From positions 1-64,000 of the forward strand of contig CAUGNO010000004.1 in assembly GCA_959600905.1 (NCBI GenBank): DNA of 64,000 bases. The letters run 5' to 3'. Both the position numbers and the translations under genes were made by a program. The first letter of the stretch is position 1; each line of letters opens with the position of its first letter. Below the pieces are notes generated by a model. It did not search any database, was not told the DNA's origin, and saw only the letters and a list, made by a program, of their open reading frames with translations. Positions 58,321 through 64,000 of the stretch are shown here, piece by piece. This DNA comes from UMGS1975 sp959600905 (GTDB taxonomy: Bacteria > Bacillota > Clostridia > Christensenellales > QAND01).

Positions 58321-59469
58321 ATGGAGATTTATTTTGACAACAGCGCGACAACACAGCCGTTTGAGTGCGCAAAACAGGCGGTTTTGTCGTGTATGACGGA
58401 AGTATATTATAATCCCTCGGCCCTGTATGCGCCGGCGGTAAAAGTTTCCAATTTATTGTCGGAGGTAAGGGCTGATTTTGCCAAGGAGCTGCGGGTAAGG
58501 GAGGAAGAGATCATCTTCACCTCGGGGGGCACAGAATCCAATGTGGACGCTATCATGGGGGCAGTGCCGCAGCGTATGATGCATGCGCATGTGATTACCG
58601 ATCAAAGCGAGCATAGCAGCGTATATGAAACATTCCGCTACCTGGAACAGCAACGCGGTGCGCAGGTTAGCCTGCTGCCCACAAACCGAAGGGGCGAAGT
58701 AACCACGGAGGCGCTTCGGGCGGCGATGCGGCCAAATACGAGGCTGGTTTCCATTATGCATGTCAACAACGAAACGGGAGCTGTGAACGACATTGAAGCG
58801 CTGGCCCGCACAGCGAAGAGCATTGCGCCACAGTGCATCGTTCATTGTGACGGCGTACAGGCTTTTCCCAAGCTGAGATTTCCAGGCGGATTGGTGGATG
58901 CCTATTCCATCAGCGGGCATAAATTCCATGCACCAAGGGGAACGGGTGTGTTGTATGTGCACCGTGGATGCGGCATACAGCCCGTCATGGTTGGCGGAGG
59001 CCAGGAGCATGGATATCGTGCCGGTACGGAAAACATGGCGGGTATTGCGGGCCTAGGCGCGGCATTGAGGCAGTATATCGAGCATAGGGATGCGTATGTG
59101 CAGCAGATGAGGGCGGTAAAAATGGCGCTTTATCAGCGGCTAGTCCGCATTCCAGGCACACATTTGAACGGCCCGCCGGCAGAAGAGGGCGCACCGCATA
59201 TCCTCTCTATGTCGTTTGAAGGCACAAGAGGAGAAACTTTGGTGCATGCGCTGGAAGAAAAGCATATCTATGTGGGCACAGGTAGCGCGTGCAGCTCGCA
59301 TAAAAAGGGAGAGAGCCGTGTATTGCGCGCCATGGGTGTACCGCCGCAGGTGGCTCAGGGAACGCTAAGGTTTTCTTTCTGCTGTATGAATACGGTGGAG
59401 CAGGCGGAAATTGTAGCGGATGCGGTCGAGGAAAGTGTAGCGCGCATCAGGAGGTTTGTAAGGAGATAA
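58321..59469 (+). CDS. NifS-family cysteine desulfurase (thiI partner)
   Basis: A 382-residue PLP enzyme that passes sulfur from cysteine. EIYFDNSATTQP starts the fold; HVNNETGAV and the PLP lysine in SGHKFHAPRG follow. The persulfide cysteine lies in GTGSACSSHKKGE near residue 325. It is one base upstream of thiI, matching the NifZ-ThiI pair of Bacillus, in which the desulfurase feeds sulfur to tRNA thiolation. The start follows GGAGG. Confidence 0.92.
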   Translation: MEIYFDNSATTQPFECAKQAVLSCMTEVYYNPSALYAPAVKVSNLLSEVRADFAKELRVREEEIIFTSGGTESNVDAIMGAVPQRMMHAHVITDQSEHSSVYETFRYLEQQRGAQVSLLPTNRRGEVTTEALRAAMRPNTRLVSIMHVNNETGAVNDIEALARTAKSIAPQCIVHCDGVQAFPKLRFPGGLVDAYSISGHKFHAPRGTGVLYVHRGCGIQPVMVGGGQEHGYRAGTENMAGIAGLGAALRQYIEHRDAYVQQMRAVKMALYQRLVRIPGTHLNGPPAEEGAPHILSMSFEGTRGETLVHALEEKHIYVGTGSACSSHKKGESRVLRAMGVPPQVAQGTLRFSFCCMNTVEQAEIVADAVEESVARIRRFVRR

Positions 59470-59470
59470 A

Positions 59471-60652
59471 ATGGAACAGCGATTGGTATTGGTCAAATAT
59501 GGGGAGATCCATCTGAAAGGGTTGAATCGTCCGTTTTTCAAGCGGCTTTTGCGTCAGCGTTTGACGAATAACCTGGAAGGCCTGCACTGCGAAGTCAGGG
59601 AAATGCAAGGCAGAGTTTTTGTATCCGGATTTGCGCCGGAGGCGGAAGCAGAGGTTGTAGAGCAATGCGCCAACACCTTTGGCGTCGTGGGGGTCAGCCC
59701 CGCGGCCCAGGTGGACAAGACCTTGGAAGCCATGGCCCAAGCAGCCATCACGGAGCTAAAAGACGCTATGGCGCATAGGGGCCTGACAGCCTGTACATTC
59801 AAAGTGCGTGCCCGCAGGGAGGACAAGTCCTTTTTCCCAAACAGCCAGGGCATTGCACGCGAGGTGGGCGGCCGTATTTTGGAGGCGATGGATAACGTCA
59901 AGGTGGATGTGCATCATCCGCAAATTACGGTACAGGTAGAGGTAAGAGACAGCGCATATGTATATGCCAGCGCCAGAGAGGCGGTAGGCGGCATGCCCAT
60001 CGGCACAAGCGGCAGAGGCATGGTGATGCTGTCCGGTGGCATTGATAGCCCGGTGGCGGCTTATGCAATGGCAAAACGCGGGATGACGGTGACCGCCATG
60101 CACTTTATGAGCCCACCTTATACAGGGCAAGCGGCGCAGCAAAAGGTAGAGGACTTGGCCAAATGCCTGGCCTGTTACTGCGGCCCAGTACGGCTGCATC
60201 TGGTACGGTTTACGGAGTTTCAAGAAAACATTTATGAAAAATGCAGGCATGAGTTGCTTACCGTCATCATGCGCCGCTGCATGATGCGCATTGCATTGGC
60301 GGTATCGCATCGGGATGGGGAGCAGGCGCTGATTACCGGGGAAAGCCTAGGGCAGGTAGCCAGCCAGACCATTGAAGCCATCTGTACTACGGATGCGGTT
60401 TCGGATATGCCTGTATTTCGTCCTTTGATCGGTATGGACAAAACCGAGATCATTGAACAAGCGCGCAAGATTGGGACCTTCGATATCTCCATTCGCCCGG
60501 GTGAGGATTGCTGCACCGTATTTGTGCCAAAGCACCCGGCCACAAAGCCAACGCTAGAAGCGGTAGAGGCAGAGGAAAAGAATTTGGAGATGGACCGTTT
60601 GGTCAAAGAAGCCATTGAGTCGATGGAGACCGTTGTTATCAAACGTGCATAA
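59471..60652 (+). CDS. thiI: tRNA 4-thiouridine synthase
   Basis: A 393-residue enzyme that thiolates uridine 8 in tRNA. A ferredoxin-like and THUMP domain (residues 1-165, VSPAAQVDKTLEAM and TFKVRARREDKSFFPNSQGIAREVG) precede the PP-loop MLSGGIDSPVAAY. The C-terminal rhodanese domain of E. coli ThiI is missing, as in Gram-positive ThiI that uses NifZ directly. It follows the desulfurase gene closely. Confidence 0.95.
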   Translation: MEQRLVLVKYGEIHLKGLNRPFFKRLLRQRLTNNLEGLHCEVREMQGRVFVSGFAPEAEAEVVEQCANTFGVVGVSPAAQVDKTLEAMAQAAITELKDAMAHRGLTACTFKVRARREDKSFFPNSQGIAREVGGRILEAMDNVKVDVHHPQITVQVEVRDSAYVYASAREAVGGMPIGTSGRGMVMLSGGIDSPVAAYAMAKRGMTVTAMHFMSPPYTGQAAQQKVEDLAKCLACYCGPVRLHLVRFTEFQENIYEKCRHELLTVIMRRCMMRIALAVSHRDGEQALITGESLGQVASQTIEAICTTDAVSDMPVFRPLIGMDKTEIIEQARKIGTFDISIRPGEDCCTVFVPKHPATKPTLEAVEAEEKNLEMDRLVKEAIESMETVVIKRA

Positions 60653-60655
60653 ATA

Positions 60656-60681
60656 AAAAGCAGCCAACGGGCTGCTTTTTT
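60656..60681. terminator. Bidirectional terminator
   Basis: AAAAAGCAGCC-AACG-GGCTGCTTTTTT. Confidence 0.8.
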
Positions 60682-61378
60682 ATTCGGCATCCTGATCCGA
60701 TCCATACCGCAAATAAATAGCGGTAACGACGCCTTCGGAGATATCATAGAACAAAGCATAGTTTGTATCTGTAGCCAGGTCAAACTGAAGAACAGCCTGC
60801 TCATCTGCGGGATCAAATGCATAGGGCTGAATTGGTGCGTAATACGCGATCTGGGCGCCGGTATTCAGGCCGCAAGGCGGAATGCTGACACCTGTTTGGG
60901 TTTCTGGATTCGCCCGGTATAGCACTATGGTATCCTCCTCAACAACAGGAGGCTCGCTTTGCGGAAACTTTTCCAAAACGGCCTCCTCTTTGTCGCCTAC
61001 CTTGGTGCCGCGGGGCCCTGAAATCGAGGGATCGTTGATGTTGATGTGTGAAAGGATAAATACACCGTTTTGCTCTACAAAGGTGTAGGTAATGGCGTCG
61101 CTGATCAGAGAGGTAAAGCGGCTCTGGTCTACTCCCAGGGTATAGGTGGACTCATCATATCCCTCTCCCAGGTGCTCTTTGGCCTGCTCCAAGGTGGACT
61201 GCCCCAATGTTAGGCCCTGGATGGTTAGATCTTCTGTCCCAAAGGGAAGCGCTTCTGCGACGGTAGGAGAAGGAGAAGCTGATGGCGATATAGAAGGAGC
61301 AACAGAGGGCGTACAGGCACAGAGAGAGCCAAGAGAGAAAATGGCAAGACAAAGCGATGCCAAGCGAAGCTTTTTCAT
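60680..61378 (-). CDS. Lipoprotein of unknown function
   Basis: A 232-residue lipoprotein. The signal peptide ends SLCAC, and a Ser/Pro-rich linker follows (SVAPSISPSASPSPT). The mature domain reads LTIQGLTLGQSTLEQAKEHLGEGYDES, then a beta-rich part. GQSxxEVxxxLG-type openings recall SmpA/OmlA or DUF4309-like small domains, but no firm family is recognised. The start follows AAAGGGGG; a more distant ATG is ignored. Confidence 0.7.
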   Translation of the reverse strand: MKKLRLASLCLAIFSLGSLCACTPSVAPSISPSASPSPTVAEALPFGTEDLTIQGLTLGQSTLEQAKEHLGEGYDESTYTLGVDQSRFTSLISDAITYTFVEQNGVFILSHININDPSISGPRGTKVGDKEEAVLEKFPQSEPPVVEEDTIVLYRANPETQTGVSIPPCGLNTGAQIAYYAPIQPYAFDPADEQAVLQFDLATDTNYALFYDISEGVVTAIYLRYGSDQDAE

Positions 61379-61483
61379 AGTTGATACCCCCTTTAAGGAC
61401 AATGATAAACGCTGCAAACGGAGAGATGCCGATACGGTGCTCTATAAATAAAAATTATATCATAGAAAGTGAAAATAAGAGAA

Positions 61484-61523
61484 AGAAAAGCACAGAGAGT
61501 TTGCTCTGTGCTTTCTTTTTTTG
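61484..61523. terminator. Bidirectional terminator
   Basis: AAAGCACAGAG-AGTTTG-CTCTGTGCTTT followed by CTTTTTTT on the plus strand. Confidence 0.75.
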
Positions 61524-61528
61524 CTGAT

Positions 61529-62005
61529 TTAACTGTGACAGATGGAAGCAAAGCTTGCAGGGAGGCGCGCTGCCAGCTCTGTTGGCGAAAGCTCTACCTG
61601 CCGCCCGATTCGCCCAGCCGAGACGAGAAAGGCCTGCAAGCCTGCGGCACTCTGATCCAACACGGTAGGATAGCTCTTTTTCATACCGATTGGGGAACAG
61701 CCGCCACGGATATATCCTGTAAGCCGCTGTAAATCCTTCACAGCCAGCATGGATACGGATTTTACACCAACCGATGCTGCTGCCTTTTTGAGATCCAGTT
61801 CCTTATGGCAGGGGATGACGAACACATAGCATTGCCCTTTTTCATCATGGGTAACCAACGTTTTGTAAACCTTCTGCACAGGGATGCCTAGACGCTCTGC
61901 AACGGTGACGCCGTCTACAGGCCCTTTGGCTTCATATTGGTGAGCCTGGTAGGGGATATGCCAACTTTCCAGGATACGCATCACATTTGTTTTTGTTTCA
62001 CGCAT
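61529..62005 (-). CDS. ybaK: Cys-tRNA(Pro) deacylase YbaK/EbsC
   Basis: A 158-residue INS-superfamily editing protein. The substrate residues lie in VYKTLVTHDEKGQCYVFVIP and the GYIRGGCSPIGMKKSYPTVLD motif is the YbaK signature. It removes cysteine wrongly attached to tRNA-Pro. It overlaps the TetR gene by eight bases and so belongs to the RND-TetR transcript. Confidence 0.93.
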   Translation of the reverse strand: MRETKTNVMRILESWHIPYQAHQYEAKGPVDGVTVAERLGIPVQKVYKTLVTHDEKGQCYVFVIPCHKELDLKKAAASVGVKSVSMLAVKDLQRLTGYIRGGCSPIGMKKSYPTVLDQSAAGLQAFLVSAGRIGRQVELSPTELAARLPASFASICHS

Positions 62006-62597
62006 GGGAAGGCTCCTTTGCCAAGGGAAGCTGGCGCAGCACCATTTGCGTGCATTTTTCTGCCAGCTGTTCTTTTGGGAGATCGGAATGGTGCTTCATC
62101 GCAATATAGCTTGCAAGGCCTAGGCTGATATAGGATAAGGCAAATTCATCCGGCAGACAGCGCAATTCTCCACGCGCCACGGCTTTTTGGCAAAGCCTGC
62201 GGATATAGCTGATGAAGGAATTGCAAAGCGGTGTCAGCAAATGACATACTTTATTCAATATCTCAGCAGGCAGGCCCTGCTGCTGAAGAATGCCCAAAAA
62301 CAAGCTAGGCATGGCGCTGTTACGCTCAAACATATCGTAAAGCCGCAGCACGATATTATAAATGGCCTGGGCAAGGGAAACGGCCTCTAAAGGTTGACAA
62401 AGAACCCGATTTTGTTCCTCGGTATAGGAGACGATAACCTGGATAAACAAATCTTCCTTGCTTTGAAAATATTCATAGACCGTGCCCTTGCCGATGCCGC
62501 ATGCCTTTGCGATCTGGCTGATGGTGATTTGCGTATAGTCATAATCATTGAGCAGGCCACGTGTGGTTTGCAAAATGAGGGTACGCTTATCTGTCAC
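61998..62597 (-). CDS. TetR-family transcriptional regulator
   Basis: A 199-residue repressor. The helix-turn-helix is ITISQIAKACGIGKGTVYEYFQSKEDLF at about residues 24-50; the rest is the ligand domain. It starts at GTG overlapping the RND stop (GTGA). It probably controls the RND pump encoded upstream, with the same strand order suggesting auto-regulation through a shared promoter to the right. Confidence 0.9.
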   Translation of the reverse strand: MTDKRTLILQTTRGLLNDYDYTQITISQIAKACGIGKGTVYEYFQSKEDLFIQVIVSYTEEQNRVLCQPLEAVSLAQAIYNIVLRLYDMFERNSAMPSLFLGILQQQGLPAEILNKVCHLLTPLCNSFISYIRRLCQKAVARGELRCLPDEFALSYISLGLASYIAMKHHSDLPKEQLAEKCTQMVLRQLPLAKEPSHA

Positions 62598-64000
62598 GAT
62601 GGATCGCCTTCTTCCTTGCTGGAAGGCGCTGTCTGCGTTTCGGCAGGAATATCGACGAACAAAACATCGTCAGGCTCATCCTCTGGGTCCAGGGGCTTGG
62701 GCGGCTTTTTGTGCATTACCATATACAGGGCCGGCACCAGATACAGCGTCAGCACTGTAGCATACAGCAGCCCGCCGATGGTAGTGATGGCCATGGGGCG
62801 CATCATGGCCGCGCCTGCGCTGGGATCAAAGCACATGGTGGACATGGCGATGATGGTGGTAAGCGCCGTCATCAAAATGGGACGCAGGCGATCTTGGCCT
62901 GCCCGTAAGAGCGCCTCTTTGGTATCCATCCCCTGACTGCGCAGCTGATTGACATAATCCACAAATACAATGCCGTTGTTTACCACAATGCCGGCCAGGA
63001 TGATAAAGCCGATGAGCGCTACGGTGCTGATCGGGTTACCCGTCAGCATCAGAGCTAGCAGGCCGCCGGTAAACGCCAGCGGGATGGTGAACATGATGAT
63101 AAACGGGCTGAGCAGCGACTGGAACTGGGCCACCATCACCAAGTAGATAAAGATGATCGCTAACCCCATCATTAGGAATAGATTGGAGAAGGTTTCTTCA
63201 ATCATTTCGTTCTGACCGGCCAGCTGTGCCCGGCATCCGCCGGATAGCTGCATCCCATCCAACTGCGCCTGTACTGTCTGGCTGACTTTACCGATGTTAT
63301 AGCCCTCGCTAAGCTGCGAAGATACGGTGACGTAACGCTCTTGCCCGTTGCGGGAAATGCTGTCGAACCCTTCCTCGGTGGTAAAGGAAGCGATTTCTTT
63401 CAGGGCAATGGATTTTCCTTCACTGTTTTCGATCTTGAGAGATTCCAGCGCCTGCTTATCCACGGTCTTACCGCTGTTTACATAGATATCGTACGTGTTG
63501 CCGTCCTGCGTTAGGGAAGAGGCAGCACTGGGCTGTTTGATTTCTGCTTGCACGGCGGCGTATACCTGGCCGGTGGTCAGGCCGTTTTTGATGGCCTCTG
63601 TTTTATCCACTGTAATACGCAGCTCTGGTGTTTTTTTGCCAAGGCCATCCTCTATTTCGGTTACGCCCTCCACCTGAGAAAGCATCTCTGCCACAGATAG
63701 AGCGTTTTGACGCAGATCATCCAGTTCCTGGCCATAAATTTCAATGGAAATCGCATCGCCTGTCATAGAGGATAGATCCGCCCCTTGTGAATTGATGCTG
63801 ATTTCCGCTGGAATATCCTGGGTAGATGTACGCACCTGCTGCGCTACCTCGGTGGTGGATACGCCGCGCTCGTCCTTCAAGAGTACATAGATGCTGGTGG
63901 CGTCGCCACCCACCATGCTCATCATGCTGGAACTTCCGGTGGAACCCAACACACCCACCGTATCCACATTTTCATTTTGCATCAATATATCGGAGATTTG
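62594..64000 (-). CDS. RND-type efflux permease (C-terminal 468 residues)
   Basis: The 3' part of an AcrB/HAE1-like or MmpL-type RND pump. It runs off the right edge, so the N-terminus is missing. It contains the second porter domain (LSSMTGDAISIEIYGQELDDL, EGVTEIEDGL) and five to six helices with VMVAQFQSLLSPFIIMFTIPLAF, GIVVNNGIVFVDYVNQLR and QDRLRPILMTALTTI. These match AcrB TM8-12. The pump probably exports drugs or lipids. The downstream TetR gene overlaps its stop. Confidence 0.9.
   Translation of the reverse strand, partial: QISDILMQNENVDTVGVLGSTGSSSMMSMVGGDATSIYVLLKDERGVSTTEVAQQVRTSTQDIPAEISINSQGADLSSMTGDAISIEIYGQELDDLRQNALSVAEMLSQVEGVTEIEDGLGKKTPELRITVDKTEAIKNGLTTGQVYAAVQAEIKQPSAASSLTQDGNTYDIYVNSGKTVDKQALESLKIENSEGKSIALKEIASFTTEEGFDSISRNGQERYVTVSSQLSEGYNIGKVSQTVQAQLDGMQLSGGCRAQLAGQNEMIEETFSNLFLMMGLAIIFIYLVMVAQFQSLLSPFIIMFTIPLAFTGGLLALMLTGNPISTVALIGFIILAGIVVNNGIVFVDYVNQLRSQGMDTKEALLRAGQDRLRPILMTALTTIIAMSTMCFDPSAGAAMMRPMAITTIGGLLYATVLTLYLVPALYMVMHKKPPKPLDPEDEPDDVLFVDIPAETQTAPSSKEEGDPS

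Overview
The window looks like a chromosome segment of an anaerobic, Gram-positive, Clostridia-type Firmicute. The evidence is a T-box leader before valS, stand-alone Spo0A-type DNA-binding domains with 0A-box-like sites, a CarD regulator, [FeFe]-hydrogenases, rubrerythrin with PerR, strong AGGAGG ribosome binding sites with frequent TTG/GTG starts, and many short U-tailed terminators. The genus is not resolved. I had no similarity search, so all family calls are by motif reading.

Layout. 1-1.1 kb: the end of an integrated mobile element, with a Phd/YefM-ParE toxin-antitoxin pair, a toxin remnant, paired 11-bp-spaced repeats and a 3' tRNA-Thr fragment acting as attachment-site scar. 1.2-3.6 kb: araB-like kinase and araD (pentose use). 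3.9-9.1 kb: CarD, then a MerR-controlled flavodoxin/ferredoxin/lipoprotein cluster. 9.2-15.5 kb: tRNA-Pro, two Spo0A-C proteins around a HhH-GPD DNA glycosylase, nitroreductases, carbonic anhydrase, an MGMT-like protein, an M14 cell-wall peptidase. 16-30 kb: housekeeping genes (lepA, hemW, ProX-type deacylase, MATE, AEC, valS, folC), a decayed GNAT gene and an L,D-transpeptidase. 30.7-36.3 kb: an MMPL transporter operon with its own two-component system. 36.5-45.7 kb: nitroreductase, thioesterase, perR-rubrerythrin, O-acetylhomoserine sulfhydrylase, a polar amino-acid ABC transporter, a YtaF-like membrane protein and a metallophosphoesterase. 46.2-50.2 kb: hydCBA, a trimeric electron-bifurcating type [FeFe]-hydrogenase. 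50.3-55.1 kb: a second, sensory hydrogenase operon. 55.2-64 kb: DUF6506, patatin, a zinc-ribbon membrane protein, cysteine desulfurase-thiI, ybaK, TetR and a partial RND pump.

The most notable system is the 50.36-55.11 kb operon. A thioredoxin-like [2Fe-2S] ferredoxin, a PAS-containing sensory [FeFe]-hydrogenase and a SpoIIE/PP2C-type phosphatase are followed 18 bp later by a 490-aa protein with the full TnpB/Cas12 RuvC plus zinc-ribbon architecture, but with the catalytic residues replaced. A structured, terminator-ended non-coding stretch follows it directly, where TnpB guide (omega/re) RNAs are normally encoded. This suggests a domesticated, nuclease-dead, possibly RNA-guided DNA-binding protein coupled to H2 or redox sensing, beside a catalytic hydrogenase operon that is a plausible target. 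The coupling and the guide are inference; the gene order and the residue losses are visible in the sequence.
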